In this document: positions 47,191 through 56,447 of the stretch, piece after piece
How positions within the stretch are numbered: position 1 is the first letter of the stretch
How the letters are laid out: each line of letters starts with the position of its first letter
Assembly (NCBI GenBank): GCA_000381565.1
Contig: KB906724.1
Coordinates: 778,350 to 842,349, forward strand
Reading direction: 5' to 3'
Length of the DNA: 64,000 nt
From: Oxalobacteraceae bacterium AB_14
GTDB lineage: Bacteria > Pseudomonadota > Gammaproteobacteria > Burkholderiales > Burkholderiaceae_D
Notes under the pieces: generated by a model
Database searches by the model: none
Told to the model about the DNA's origin: nothing
Seen by the model: the letters and a program-made list of their open reading frames with translations, nothing else
Made by a program: the position numbers and the translations under genes

Positions 47191-49026
47191 TCAGGCCGCC
47201 AGCTGCTGCAACAGGTAGAGCCGCTGGTACAGGCCGCCGTCTATCCGCATCAGTTGCTCGTGCGGGCCGGTCTCGGCGATGCGGCCGTGGTTGAGCACGA
47301 TGATGCGGTCGGCGTCGCGGATGGTCGACAGCCGGTGGGCGATGGCGATCACCGTCACCGTGCCGCGCAACTCGTCGAGCGCGGTCTGCACGATCTGTTC
47401 GGTCTGCGAATCGATGTGCGAGGTGGCCTCGTCGAGCAGCAGGATGCGCGGCCGGCCCGCCAGCGCGCGGGCAATGGCGATCAGCTGCTTCTGGCCCACC
47501 GACAGGCGCGAGCCGCCTTCGCCCAGCGCGGTGTCGTAGCCTTGCTCGAGCGCGGCGATGAAGTCGTGCGCGTGCGCGGCGCGCGCCGCCGCCTCGATCT
47601 GCGATTGCGCCAGGCCGCGGCCCATGTCGATGTTCTCGCGCGCCGAGGCGGCCAGCAGGAAGGGGTCTTGCGGCACCAGGCCCACTTCGGCGCGGAAGCG
47701 CTCGTTGGCGATGGCGTCCAGCGGCACGCCGTGGAGGGCGATGGCGCCGTGCTTGACCGGATAGAAGCGCAGCAGCAGCGACAGCAGGGTCGACTTGCCG
47801 CTGCCGGTGTGGCCGACGATGCCCACGAACGCGCCCTGCGGGATCTCCAGCGACAGGTCGTGCAGCACGGTCTGGCCTTCGTTGTAGGCGAAGCTGAGGT
47901 GGCGGATGGCGACCGCCGGCGCCGGCGCCGGCGCCGGGGCCGGGCCGGCGTCGTTGGCGGCGGCGCGCGCGCTGGCCAGGCCGCTGTTCTGGCTGTGGTC
48001 CCGGCCCTGGCCGGCGTGCTCGGTGGCGGTCGCCTCGTCGAGCAGCGTGGCCACGCGCGCGGTGGCCACCACCGATTGCTGCAACTGGCTGAACTGCATG
48101 GTGATCTGGATCAGCGGCTCGATCACGCGCGCCAGGTAGCTGATGAAGGCGTACAGGATGCCCACCTCGGCGGCCGTCATCGCGCGCTGGCCGAACAGGT
48201 AGATCACGGCCGCCAGCAGGATGATGTTGAACATGTCGAGCGCCGGCCGCAGCAGCCAGGCGTTGGCGCGCAGCTCGGCCAGGCGGGCCGTGTAGTGGTC
48301 CTGGTTGGTGGCGGCGAAGCGCCGGCCGAAGCGGGCCTCGGCGTTGTTCGCCTGCAGCACGCTCATGCCGCCGATCGACTCGGCCATCTGGCCGTTGATG
48401 TCGCTGCGCAGCGCGCGCGCGCGGGTCACGGCCGGCGCGCTCCAGCGCTGGTACAGCCAGACGATCAGCAGCACCGCCGGCAGCAGCGCCAGCACGATCA
48501 GCATCAGGTGCCAGTCCAGCCAGGCCATCGCCGCCACCGTGCCGACCAGCACGATGGTCGAGTCCAGCATCACGAACAGCACCTGGATGTACAGCGTCTT
48601 GACGGCCTCGGTGTCGTTGGTCACGCGCGAGACCAGCTGGCCGGTGATGGCGCGGTCGAAGAAGGCCATCGGCAGCAGCAGCACGTGGGTGTAGACCATC
48701 TCGCGCAGCCGCATCACCGAACGCATCGCCAGGCCGGACAGGCGCACCAGTTGCAGGTAGCGCAGGCCGCTGGCGATCCAGCCGGTGACCAGCACGCCGG
48801 CCAGCAGGGCGGCCATGCGCGGCCAGTCCAGGTGGTGCGGCAGCAGGTGCTCGTCGATCAGCGCCTTGCCCATGATCGGGCCCGACACCTCCAGCAGCGC
48901 GGCCAGCACCAGCCACAGGACGGCCCAGCCCAGGTGGTGCCGGTCGGGCAGGGCGGCCCGGCGCAGCAGGGAGAACGCCTGCCAGGTCTGGCGGCGCGCG
49001 GAAATCTGTTCTGGCTTAGAGGGCAT
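47191..49026 (-). CDS. mdlB: ABC exporter half-transporter, MdlB/SmdB-like
   Basis: 611 residues from ATG at 49026. Six membrane segments (ABC_membrane), then a nucleotide-binding domain with Walker A GHTGSGKST, signature LSVGQKQLIAIARAL and Walker B ILLLDEATSHID. The LSVGQ form of the signature is usual for MdlB-type halves. A low-complexity Ala/Pro stretch (ARAAANDAGPAPAPAPAPAVAI) lies before the ATPase. The gene overlaps the end of the other half-transporter by 11 bases, so both form a heterodimer. MdlAB exporters have been linked to drug or peptide efflux; the substrate is uncertain. Confidence 0.88.
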   Translation of the reverse strand: MPSKPEQISARRQTWQAFSLLRRAALPDRHHLGWAVLWLVLAALLEVSGPIMGKALIDEHLLPHHLDWPRMAALLAGVLVTGWIASGLRYLQLVRLSGLAMRSVMRLREMVYTHVLLLPMAFFDRAITGQLVSRVTNDTEAVKTLYIQVLFVMLDSTIVLVGTVAAMAWLDWHLMLIVLALLPAVLLIVWLYQRWSAPAVTRARALRSDINGQMAESIGGMSVLQANNAEARFGRRFAATNQDHYTARLAELRANAWLLRPALDMFNIILLAAVIYLFGQRAMTAAEVGILYAFISYLARVIEPLIQITMQFSQLQQSVVATARVATLLDEATATEHAGQGRDHSQNSGLASARAAANDAGPAPAPAPAPAVAIRHLSFAYNEGQTVLHDLSLEIPQGAFVGIVGHTGSGKSTLLSLLLRFYPVKHGAIALHGVPLDAIANERFRAEVGLVPQDPFLLAASARENIDMGRGLAQSQIEAAARAAHAHDFIAALEQGYDTALGEGGSRLSVGQKQLIAIARALAGRPRILLLDEATSHIDSQTEQIVQTALDELRGTVTVIAIAHRLSTIRDADRIIVLNHGRIAETGPHEQLMRIDGGLYQRLYLLQQLAA

Positions 49027-50782
49027 CGAGACTGGCTTCCAATTGTTGATAGCGCCACTGGCTGGCATACCAGCCGTCCTGCTCCAGCAGTTGCTGGTGG
49101 CTGCCGGTTTCGCTGATGCGGCCGTCGCGCAGCACCACGATCAGGTCGGCGTTGACCACCGCGCTCAGGCGGTGGCTGGCGATCACCGCGCTGCGGCCGT
49201 TGCGGGCCTGGCGCAGTTCTTCCAGGTGTTGCAGGATGCGCGTCTCGGTGCCGGTGTCGACGGCGGACAGGGCGTCGTCCAGCAGCAGCAGGTCGTTATC
49301 GGCCAGCAGCGCCCGGGCGATGGCGACGCGCTGGCGCTGGCCGCCGGACAGGGTGATGCCTTTCTCGCCGACCTCGGTCTCGTAGCCCTGCGCGAACTGC
49401 AGGATGTCGTCGTGGATGGCGGCCAGCGCGGCCGCGTGTTCGACCTGCGCGCGGCTGGCGCCGGGACGGGCCAGCGCGATGTTGTCGGCGATCGAGGCCG
49501 AGAACAGGAAGGACTCCTGCGGCACCCAGCTGATGGCGGCGCGCAGCGCCTGCAGCGTGTATTCGTCGAGCGCATGGCCGCTCCAGCGCACGCTGCCCGA
49601 TTGCGGCGTCAGCTGGCGCAGCAGCACCCGCAGCAGGGTCGACTTGCCGCAGCCGGTGGGGCCGACCAGGCCCAGCGTCTGGCCCGGCTTGAGTTCGAGC
49701 GTGATGCCGCTCAGCGCGGCCGCGCCCTGGTCCTCGCTTTGGCTCGGATACGCGTAGCTGACGTCGTGCAGCGCCAGCGCGCCCGGCGCCACGGCGGCCA
49801 GGGTGCCGTGGTCGGCGATCGCCAGCGGCGCGTCCAGCATCGGCTGCAGGCGCTGCCAGGCGGCCTTGCCGCGCTCGATCAGCGACAGCACCCAGCCGGC
49901 CGCGAACATCGGCCAGATCAGCTGGCCCAGGTACATGGTGAAGCTGGTCAGCGCGCCGATGGTCAGCTGCTGCTGCCAGACCAGGTAGCCGCCCAGGCCC
50001 AGGGTCAGCCCGCCGGCGGCGGTCAGGGTCAGGCCGACCGCCGGTTCGTAGGCCGCCTCCCACACCTGCGCGCGCAGGCTGGCGTTGGAGGCCTGCTGCG
50101 CCAGCTCGCCGAACTGCCGCGCGCTGCGCTGTTCGAGGCCCAGCGCGCGCAGGGTGCGCACGCCGGACAGGGTTTCCTGCACATGGTCGTTGAGGGCGCT
50201 GAAGCGCTTGAGCGAGTCGCTGGAGGCGGTGTGGATATGGCCCGAGATGTACCAGAACGCCCAGCCCATCAGCGGGAACGGCAGCAGCGCGATGCAGGCC
50301 AGGCGCCAGTCGACGCCGAGCAGCATCACGCCCAGCACCATGACCAGGGTCAGCGCGCCGTCGAAGCCGGCCAGCATGGCTTCGCCGGCGGCCATTTCGA
50401 TGGCGTCGATATCGTTGGTGGCCAGCGCCATCAGGTCGCCGGTGCGCTGGCGCTGGTAGAAGGCCGGGCCTTGCAGGGTGAGGCGGGTGTACAGGCGGGT
50501 GCGCAGCGACACGCCCAGCTGGTAGGCGGCGCCGTACAGGATCTGGCGCCAGCCGACGCGCAGGAAATAGATGCCGGCGCCGGTCAGCAGCAGCCAGCCG
50601 ATTTCCCTCAGCAGGGCGTCGCCGCCCAGGGTGTGGGCGGCCAGGCCGTCGATCATGGCGCCGACCTTGCGCGGCACCCAGACAGTGAGGATGGCGACGC
50701 CGGCCAGCATGACGCCGGACACGGCATAGGCGCGGCTGTGCTGGCGGACGAAGCCGCCGATCAGCCTGGAAAGTTTAGACAT
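49016..50782 (-). CDS. mdlA: ABC exporter half-transporter, MdlA/SmdA-like
   Basis: 588 residues, close to the usual 590. An N-terminal ABC membrane domain (RAYAVSGVMLAGVAILTVWVPRKVGAMIDGL; the FYQRQRTGDLMALATNDIDAIEMAAGEAML coupling segment) precedes a nucleotide-binding domain. That domain has Walker A GPTGCGKST, a complete LSGGQRQRVAIARALL signature and Walker B LLLLDDALSAVD. The Walker B has Asp where most ABC proteins have the catalytic Glu, as in asymmetric heterodimeric exporters. The second half is encoded just downstream with overlap. The two should pump lipophilic substrates out of the cytoplasm. Confidence 0.88.
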   Translation of the reverse strand: MSKLSRLIGGFVRQHSRAYAVSGVMLAGVAILTVWVPRKVGAMIDGLAAHTLGGDALLREIGWLLLTGAGIYFLRVGWRQILYGAAYQLGVSLRTRLYTRLTLQGPAFYQRQRTGDLMALATNDIDAIEMAAGEAMLAGFDGALTLVMVLGVMLLGVDWRLACIALLPFPLMGWAFWYISGHIHTASSDSLKRFSALNDHVQETLSGVRTLRALGLEQRSARQFGELAQQASNASLRAQVWEAAYEPAVGLTLTAAGGLTLGLGGYLVWQQQLTIGALTSFTMYLGQLIWPMFAAGWVLSLIERGKAAWQRLQPMLDAPLAIADHGTLAAVAPGALALHDVSYAYPSQSEDQGAAALSGITLELKPGQTLGLVGPTGCGKSTLLRVLLRQLTPQSGSVRWSGHALDEYTLQALRAAISWVPQESFLFSASIADNIALARPGASRAQVEHAAALAAIHDDILQFAQGYETEVGEKGITLSGGQRQRVAIARALLADNDLLLLDDALSAVDTGTETRILQHLEELRQARNGRSAVIASHRLSAVVNADLIVVLRDGRISETGSHQQLLEQDGWYASQWRYQQLEASLDAL

Positions 50783-50847
50783 GTTGCCTCGGATTAGCGC
50801 GTAGGGCGCTAGGATACAACATGCCCGCCGGACGTGCCCGGCATGCC

Positions 50848-50873
50848 GTCATTCCCGCGCGGGCGGGAATGAC
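50848..50873. repeat. single-hairpin relative of the 78-bp repeat
   Basis: GTCATTCCCGCGC followed by GGGCGGGAATGAC forms a 26-base palindrome with one mismatch. The arm is the same GTCATTCCCGCG as in the two longer copies. It lies 11 bases beyond the 3' end of the phasin gene and could terminate it. Confidence 0.8.
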
Positions 50874-50884
50874 GACGACGGCGG

Positions 50885-51643
50885 CTATTTCTTGGCTTTG
50901 CTGCCGCTCAGCATGTCGAGCTGCTTGCCGCTCGGCTTGGCCTTGGCGGACGGCACCGACTTCAATTCTGCTTTGGCCTCGACCGCGGCGACCGGCTTGG
51001 CCGGCGGCGCCGGGAACGCGGGCTTGGCGGCGGCGGCCTTCACTTCGACCGGCGCCGGGGCTTTCTCGGCTGGCGTGGCGGCTTTGGGCTTGGCGGCAAC
51101 CTTGGCTTCCGGTGTGGCGACCGTTTCGTTGGCCGATGCCGCGGCTGCGGCGACAATGACTGGCGGCGCGGCCACTACCGGGGCGGCGACGACCGGCGCT
51201 GCGGCGACCGGGGCCGGCGCTGGTGCGGGGGCAGCGGGAACAGGCGCGGCGGCAGCGGCCGGCTTGGCGCCGGCCTTGAGCGCGGTGACCGGCGCGGCGG
51301 CCAGGTCGGAGACTTGCTTGATGGTGTACTGGGCGCTCTGGATCAGATCGCTCTGGACGCCGGAGGCAATGCTGTACAGCTCGCGGCCATAGGCCAGCAG
51401 GCTGTCGAAGCCGGCCGGCTCGGCGGAGCTCAGGCTGAAGAACTCGCGCGGGTCCCTGGCTTCGAGCAGCTTCTTCGCGGCAGCCGACGACTTTTCCACC
51501 GAAGCCTTGGTGGTGCTGATGTTCAGCGCGATGACCTTTTCCGCGCTGTCGACGGCGGTGCTGGCAAACGTGTTGAAGATCTTGAATTGGGCTTCCAACT
51601 GGGACTTCGTGGCTGCGGAAAACTGTTCGGTGATCGAAGACAT
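50885..51643 (-). CDS. phasin (PHA granule-associated protein) with Ala/Pro/Lys-rich tail
   Basis: 252 residues from ATG at 51643, after AGGAG. The first 125 residues are a typical Phasin_2 domain: MSSITEQFSAATKSQLEAQFKIFNTFASTAVDSAEKVIALNISTTKASVEKSSAAAKKLLEARDPREFFSLSSAEPAGFDSLLAYGRELYSIAS. The remaining half is a low-complexity AAP/KPA tail (APVPAAPAPAPAPVAAAPVVAAPVVAAPPV ... KPAFPAPPAKPVAAVEAKAE) that resembles histone-H1-like or PhaM-like tails. The protein coats polyhydroxyalkanoate granules; the tail might bind DNA or other granule proteins. Upstream TGCA-rich sites may be bound by PhaR. Confidence 0.88.
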   Translation of the reverse strand: MSSITEQFSAATKSQLEAQFKIFNTFASTAVDSAEKVIALNISTTKASVEKSSAAAKKLLEARDPREFFSLSSAEPAGFDSLLAYGRELYSIASGVQSDLIQSAQYTIKQVSDLAAAPVTALKAGAKPAAAAAPVPAAPAPAPAPVAAAPVVAAPVVAAPPVIVAAAAASANETVATPEAKVAAKPKAATPAEKAPAPVEVKAAAAKPAFPAPPAKPVAAVEAKAELKSVPSAKAKPSGKQLDMLSGSKAKK

Positions 51644-51700
51644 GGTTTCTCCTGAGACGATTAAAATGTCGGCAAAGCTGTGCACGCTGCGCGCATTATG

Positions 51701-51712
51701 ATGCATTGCAAT
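51701..51712. promoter_or_regulatory. candidate PhaR-type site upstream of the phasin gene
   Basis: ATGCATTGCAAT, a TGCA-containing near-palindrome in an AT-rich patch 58 bases before the phasin start; a similar GCATCGCAATGC lies at 51824-51835. PhaR-type repressors bind TGC/GCA repeats in front of phasin genes. This is inference from pattern only. Confidence 0.3.
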
Positions 51713-51903
51713 ATACCCATTCTAGCGGCGAAAGTTAGGCTTGGAAAGTTATTTTTTCTGCCATGTCGCAAAGCCCGCAACAAGGAAACATGCCGTTTGG
51801 ACACAATTCGAGCGGAACTTGATGCATCGCAATGCGTGGCGGAAAAAAAAGTCTGAATTAGTGCGCCGCAACAAGTTATTCAATTCGATGAAAAAGGACA
51901 CGT

Positions 51904-52155
51904 ATGGCCATCAAACTGAACAAGGAAGTCGAGCAACGCCTGCTGGGGTCGATCCAGCGCTACTGCGCCGAGCACATGGACGAGGAGGTCGGCGAGCTGA
52001 AGGCGCGCCTGCTGCTCGATTATTGTTTGCGCGAAATCGGCCCGTCTGTCTACAATCAGGCCATCCTCGACGCCCAGGCGGCGATGCAGGACAAGATCGC
52101 GGAGATCGAAACGATCTGCTACGAGTCGGAATTTTCATACTGGACCAAAAAATAA
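51904..52155 (+). CDS. DUF2164 family protein
   Basis: 83 residues: MAIKLNKEVEQRLLGSIQRYCAEHMDEEVGELKARLLLDYCLREIGPSVYNQAILDAQAAMQDKIAEIETICYESEFSYWTKK. The IGxLKAxxLLDxxxxEIGPxxYNxAIxDA pattern is that of DUF2164. The function is unknown. It is followed after 13 bases by the cytosine deaminase gene and may be cotranscribed. It is divergent from the phasin gene across a 260-base spacer. Confidence 0.88.
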   Translation: MAIKLNKEVEQRLLGSIQRYCAEHMDEEVGELKARLLLDYCLREIGPSVYNQAILDAQAAMQDKIAEIETICYESEFSYWTKK

Positions 52156-52168
52156 GCCGGGAGCGCGG

Positions 52169-53476
52169 ATGGATGCGGTGATCGAGACGGTAATACGGAA
52201 CGCCAGCCTGGCCGACGGACAACGGGGCGTCGACGTCGCCATCGATGGCGGCCGCATCGCCGCCATCGGCCGCGCGCTGCCGCTCAAGGGCGCGCACGAG
52301 ATCGACGCCGGCGGCGACCTGCTCAGCGCGCCGTTCGTCGACGCCCATTTCCACATGGACGCCACCCTGAGCTACGGCCGGCCGCGCGTCAACGCCTCCG
52401 GCACCCTGCTCGAGGGCATAGCGCTGTGGGGCGAGCTCAAGCCGGACCTGACCCAGCAGGCGCTGGTCGGGCGCGCGCTGCAGTACTGCGACTGGGCGGC
52501 CGCCCGCGGCCTGCTGGCGATCCGCTCCCACGTCGACATCTGCGACGACCGCCTGCTGGCGGTGGAGGCGCTGCTGGACGTGAGGCGCCAGGTCGCGCCC
52601 TACCTCGACCTGCAGCTGGTGGCCTTCCCGCAGGACGGCGTGCTGCGCAGCCCGAGCGCGCTGGCCAACCTCAAGCGCGCCATCGGCATGGGTGTCGACG
52701 TGGTGGGCGGCATCCCGCACTTCGAGCGCACCATGGCCGACGGCGCCGAGTCGGTGCGCATCCTGTGCGAATTCGCCGCCGAGCGCGGCCTGATGGTGGA
52801 CATGCATTGCGACGAGTCGGACGACCCCATGTCGCGCCACATCGAAACGCTGGCCTACCACAGCCACCGGCTCGGCCTGCACGGCCGCGTGGCCGGCTCG
52901 CACCTGACCTCCATGCATTCGATGGACAACTACTACGTCAGCAAGCTGCTGCCGCTGATGCGCGAGGCCGGCGTGGCGGCGATCGCCAATCCGTTGATCA
53001 ACATCACGCTGCAGGGCCGCCACGATAGCTATCCGAAGCGGCGCGGCATGACGCGGGTGCCGGAGCTGCTGGCGGCCGGCATCGACGTCGCGTTCGGCCA
53101 CGACTGCGTGATGGACCCGTGGTACAGCCTGGGCTCGGGCGACATGCTGGAGGTGGCGCACATGGGCCTGCACGTGGCGCAGATGACCGGGCAGGACGCC
53201 ATGCGCGCCTGCTACCAGGCGGTGACGGCGGCGCCGGCCCGCATCCTCGGCCTGTCCGGCTACGGCGTGGCGGTCGGCTGCCATGCCGACCTGGTGCTGC
53301 TGGACGCGGCCGATCCGGTGGAGGCGATCCGGCTGCGCGCGGCGCGCCGGCTGGTGATGCGTCGCGGCAAGGTGATCGCCGAGTCGCCGCGCGCGCAGGC
53401 GCGCCTGAACTTGCCCGGCCGGCCGCGGACGGTCGACTTCCGGCTGGACTTGCCACGTGAAATCCATGACAATTGA
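52169..53476 (+). CDS. codA: cytosine deaminase
   Basis: 435 residues, amidohydrolase superfamily. It aligns along its full length with E. coli CodA from memory of that sequence. Metal ligands: H60-x-H62 in VDAHFHMDATLSYG, H213 and E216 in DMHCDESDDP, H245 in GSHLTSMHS, and D312 in FGHDCVMDPWYSLG. LQGRHDSYPKRRGMTRV and HMGLHVAQMTG are also conserved. It converts cytosine (and related pyrimidines) to uracil and ammonia in the cytoplasm. No codB permease is beside it, so salvage of internal or otherwise imported cytosine is likely. The start ATG lies 13 bases after the DUF2164 stop. Confidence 0.93.
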   Translation: MDAVIETVIRNASLADGQRGVDVAIDGGRIAAIGRALPLKGAHEIDAGGDLLSAPFVDAHFHMDATLSYGRPRVNASGTLLEGIALWGELKPDLTQQALVGRALQYCDWAAARGLLAIRSHVDICDDRLLAVEALLDVRRQVAPYLDLQLVAFPQDGVLRSPSALANLKRAIGMGVDVVGGIPHFERTMADGAESVRILCEFAAERGLMVDMHCDESDDPMSRHIETLAYHSHRLGLHGRVAGSHLTSMHSMDNYYVSKLLPLMREAGVAAIANPLINITLQGRHDSYPKRRGMTRVPELLAAGIDVAFGHDCVMDPWYSLGSGDMLEVAHMGLHVAQMTGQDAMRACYQAVTAAPARILGLSGYGVAVGCHADLVLLDAADPVEAIRLRAARRLVMRRGKVIAESPRAQARLNLPGRPRTVDFRLDLPREIHDN

Positions 53477-54026
53477 ACACTGTTTAATCCCGCCTGGAGC
53501 CGCTTTGAAAGAAATCGCCATCCGTCCCGCATCGGAAGCCGACTTCGGCGCCATGTGGGAAATCTTCCAGGAACTCATCGCCAGCGGCGACACCTATTAC
53601 TTCGCCGCCGACACCAGCCGCGACGATTGCCACGCCTACTGGTTCGGTCCCGGCGTGCAATCGTATGTGGCGCTGCTGAACGGCGAGCGCCTGGTCGGCA
53701 TGTACCGCCTGGTCGCCAACCAGCGCGACCGCGGCGCGCACGTGGCCAACGCCTCGTTCATGGTCAGCCCGGCGGCGCAGGGCGTGGGCGTGGGCAAGCT
53801 GATGGGCGGAGATTGCCTGGACCGCGCCCGCGCCCAGGGCTACCTGGCGATGCAGTTCAACTACGTGGTCAGCTCCAACGTCGCCGCCGTGCTGCTGTGG
53901 AAGAAGCTCGGCTTCTCCATCGTCGGCACCCTGCCGCGCGCCTACTATCACGCCCACCTCGGCTACGTCGACGTCTACGTCATGTACCAGTTGCTGGACG
54001 ATCCCTCCCATTGGCCCGACGCATGA
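53466..54026 (+). CDS. GNAT-family N-acetyltransferase
   Basis: 186 residues from ATG at 53466, overlapping the codA end by 11 bases. A TTG at 53505 (protein then starting KEIAIRPASEADF) has a better ribosome site (GGAG 7 bases upstream) and may be the true start. The fold is complete: IAIRPASEADFGAMWEIFQELIASGDTYYFAADTSRDD, acetyl-CoA loop ASFMVSPAAQGVGVGKLMGGDCL, and NYVVSSNVAAVLLWKKLGFSIVGTLPRAYYHAHLGYVDVYVMYQLL. The substrate is unknown. The next acetyltransferase starts in the stop of this one (ATGA). Confidence 0.88.
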   Translation: MTIEHCLIPPGAALKEIAIRPASEADFGAMWEIFQELIASGDTYYFAADTSRDDCHAYWFGPGVQSYVALLNGERLVGMYRLVANQRDRGAHVANASFMVSPAAQGVGVGKLMGGDCLDRARAQGYLAMQFNYVVSSNVAAVLLWKKLGFSIVGTLPRAYYHAHLGYVDVYVMYQLLDDPSHWPDA

Positions 54027-54538
54027 AAATACTCGACACCGAACGCCTCACCCTGCGCACCATAGGCGTCGACGACGCCGCGTTTTACTACGAACTGGTC
54101 AACGACCCGACCTGGCTGGAATTCATCGGCGACAAGGGCATCCGCAGCATCGAGGGCGCGCGCGACGCCATCCTCGAAGGACCGTGCGCGATGCAGGAGC
54201 GCCTGGGCCATTCGCTGTACGTGATGGAGCGCAAGAGCGACGGCCAGGCGCTGGGCTTGTGCGGCCTGATCAAGCGCGACGGCCTGGACGACGTCGACAT
54301 CGGCTATGCGATCCGCCCGGCCTGGTTCGGCCAGGGTTATACCTACGAGGCCGCCGTGGCGGTGGTGGCCTACGCGCGCGACCAGCTGCGCATGAAGCGC
54401 CTGCTGGGCCTGACCGCGCCGGGCAATCTCAATTCCATCCGCCTGCTGCAAAAGCTGGGCCTGGCGTTTGTCGAGCTGCGCAATTTGCCGCCGGGTGAGC
54501 GTCCCACCAATATTTACAGCATCGACTTCCACGGCTAA
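54023..54538 (+). CDS. RimJ/RimL-type GNAT acetyltransferase
   Basis: 171 residues. ILDTERLTLRTIGVDDAAFYYELVNDPTWLEFIGDKGIRSIEGARDAI at the start and DVDIGYAIRPAWFGQGYTYEAAVAVVAYARDQLRMKRLLGLTAPGNLNSIRLLQKLGL later are typical of the RimJ/RimL group, which acetylates N-terminal or side-chain amines of proteins or small molecules. The ATG overlaps the stop of the previous gene by 4 bases, so the two GNATs are coupled and probably share one task or transcript with codA. Confidence 0.88.
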   Translation: MKILDTERLTLRTIGVDDAAFYYELVNDPTWLEFIGDKGIRSIEGARDAILEGPCAMQERLGHSLYVMERKSDGQALGLCGLIKRDGLDDVDIGYAIRPAWFGQGYTYEAAVAVVAYARDQLRMKRLLGLTAPGNLNSIRLLQKLGLAFVELRNLPPGERPTNIYSIDFHG

Positions 54539-54753
54539 TTACTTGGCGTGTTGCAACTGTGGGAATTCGATAGAATTTCCGGCAACTCCGCTTGGATTTT
54601 TTTGCGCGTGGGCGCATCATGGAAGCAAGCATTAGAAGTTGCTTGATCCCCAAAAAACGGCAGCAATTCAAAACTATAAGTTATACGAGCGCGCGCCGAG
54701 GGCTGCACGACTGTCATCTTGTACTGATTGAATTTTTACCGAAAGGGCAACTG

Positions 54754-56403
54754 ATGAAACTCGCCAACCTGAAGATAGGCGTGCGGCTGGGCTTGCTGGG
54801 CGGCTTCTTCTTTGTCGCGCTGCTGGTCGTCGCCACCGGCGGCTGGCGCGCGCTCGACGCCAGCAACGCCGGCAGCGCCGACGCCATGCATCGCATGCAG
54901 GCACTGGCCCAGGCCATCGATATAGCGCGCAGCGCGCAGGTCGAATTCAAGATCCAGGTCCAGGAGTGGAAGGACACTCTGCTGCGCGGCAACGATCCGG
55001 CCAGCTTCGACAAATACAGCAAGGCCTTCGTCAAGGGCGGCGAAACCACCCGCGGCGAATTGCAGAAACTGAACACGCTGCTGGCCAGGCTGGACTTGAA
55101 AACGCCGCTGGTGGAGGAGGCGATCGCCACCCAGAACGAACTGGTCAAGCGCTATCTGTCGGCCTTGCAGAAATACGATACCGCCAACCAGGACAGCGCC
55201 CACGTGGTCGATGCGCTGGTCAAGGGCATCGACCGCGAGCCGACCAGGAAAATCAACGACATCGTCGCCTTCATCGGCAAGGAAACGCAGCGCCTGATCG
55301 TCGAGATGGCGGACCAGAACCAGGCCGAGCACAGGCGCGCGATGCTGGCCATGGGCGTCACCTTGCTGGTGACGCTGGTGGTCGGCTGCGTCACGGTGCT
55401 GTGGCTGATCAAGAGCATCACCGTGCCGCTGAACGAGGCGGTCGACATGGCCGAGACGGTGGCCGCCGGCGATCTGAGCAGTGAGGTGCGCGTCAACAGC
55501 ACCGACGAGATCGGCGCCCTGCTGGGCGCGCTCAAGCGCATGCAGGAGAACTTGAGCACTATCGTCGGCAAGGTGCGCGTCGGCACCGACGCCATCCACG
55601 GCGCGGCGGTGGATATCGCCGCCGGCAACCTGGACCTGTCGGGCCGCACCGAAGAGCAGGCCAGCTCGCTGGAGGAAACCGCCGCCGCGATGGTGGAGTT
55701 GACCACCACCGTGCAGCAGAACAACGTCAACGCGGCCGAGGCCTGCAAGCTGGCCGACACCGCCTCCAGCGTGGCGGCCAGGGGCGGCGACGCGGTCGAG
55801 CAGATGGTGCGCACCATGGGCTCGATCAATGAATCGTCGCGCAAGATCGTCGACATCATCGGCGTCATCGACGGCATCGCGTTCCAGACCAATATCCTGG
55901 CCCTGAACGCGGCGGTGGAGGCGGCGCGCGCCGGCGAGCAGGGGCGCGGCTTCGCGGTGGTCGCCTCCGAGGTGCGCAACCTGGCGCAGCGCTCGGCGGC
56001 GGCGGCCAAGGAAATCAAGGCGCTGATCGGCGATTCGGTGGGCCGGGTGGAGGCGGGCAGCCGGCTGGTCGGCCAGGCCGGCGAGACCATGGGCGAGGTG
56101 GTGGCCAGCGTGCAGCGCGTGACCGCCATCATCGGCGAGATCTCGATCGCCAGCGGCGAGCAGCGCGACGGCATCGAACAGATCAGCATCGCCATCAGCC
56201 AGATGGACAGCGTGACCCAGCAGAACGCGGCGCTGGTGGAGCAGGCCGCCGCCGCGGCCGACGCGCTTGAACAGCAGGCGGCCGGCCTGTCGGCGGCGGT
56301 CAGCGTGTTCAAGTTGCGCGAACAGGGCCAGCCGTCCCGCGCGGCGCCGTTTGACAGCGCTCAAGTGCGCATGCGTAAACGCTTGGAACTGCTGAGCAAT
56401 TGA
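54754..56403 (+). CDS. methyl-accepting chemotaxis protein
   Basis: 549 residues from ATG at 54754. Membrane segment about 9-30; periplasmic four-helix bundle about 31-195 ([33 protein letters not shown], typical of MCP-type 4HB); second membrane segment about 197-219; HAMP about 217-270. The signalling domain carries the conserved hairpin tip [50 protein letters not shown]. No CheR-binding pentapeptide ends the protein (RKRLELLSN). It transmits a small-molecule signal to CheA/CheW. The 215-base upstream spacer is AT-richer and may carry its promoter. Confidence 0.93.
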   Translation: MKLANLKIGVRLGLLGGFFFVALLVVATGGWRALDASNAGSADAMHRMQALAQAIDIARSAQVEFKIQVQEWKDTLLRGNDPASFDKYSKAFVKGGETTRGELQKLNTLLARLDLKTPLVEEAIATQNELVKRYLSALQKYDTANQDSAHVVDALVKGIDREPTRKINDIVAFIGKETQRLIVEMADQNQAEHRRAMLAMGVTLLVTLVVGCVTVLWLIKSITVPLNEAVDMAETVAAGDLSSEVRVNSTDEIGALLGALKRMQENLSTIVGKVRVGTDAIHGAAVDIAAGNLDLSGRTEEQASSLEETAAAMVELTTTVQQNNVNAAEACKLADTASSVAARGGDAVEQMVRTMGSINESSRKIVDIIGVIDGIAFQTNILALNAAVEAARAGEQGRGFAVVASEVRNLAQRSAAAAKEIKALIGDSVGRVEAGSRLVGQAGETMGEVVASVQRVTAIIGEISIASGEQRDGIEQISIAISQMDSVTQQNAALVEQAAAAADALEQQAAGLSAAVSVFKLREQGQPSRAAPFDSAQVRMRKRLELLSN

Positions 56404-56447
56404 TTATCCTTCCCTCTTCCCCGGTGCACCGGACGGAGAGGGACAGC

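Noticed and set aside
47191..49026. LSVGQ signature as a sign of a defective ABC protein
   Set aside because: This variant is normal for MdlB-type halves, and Walker A and B are intact.
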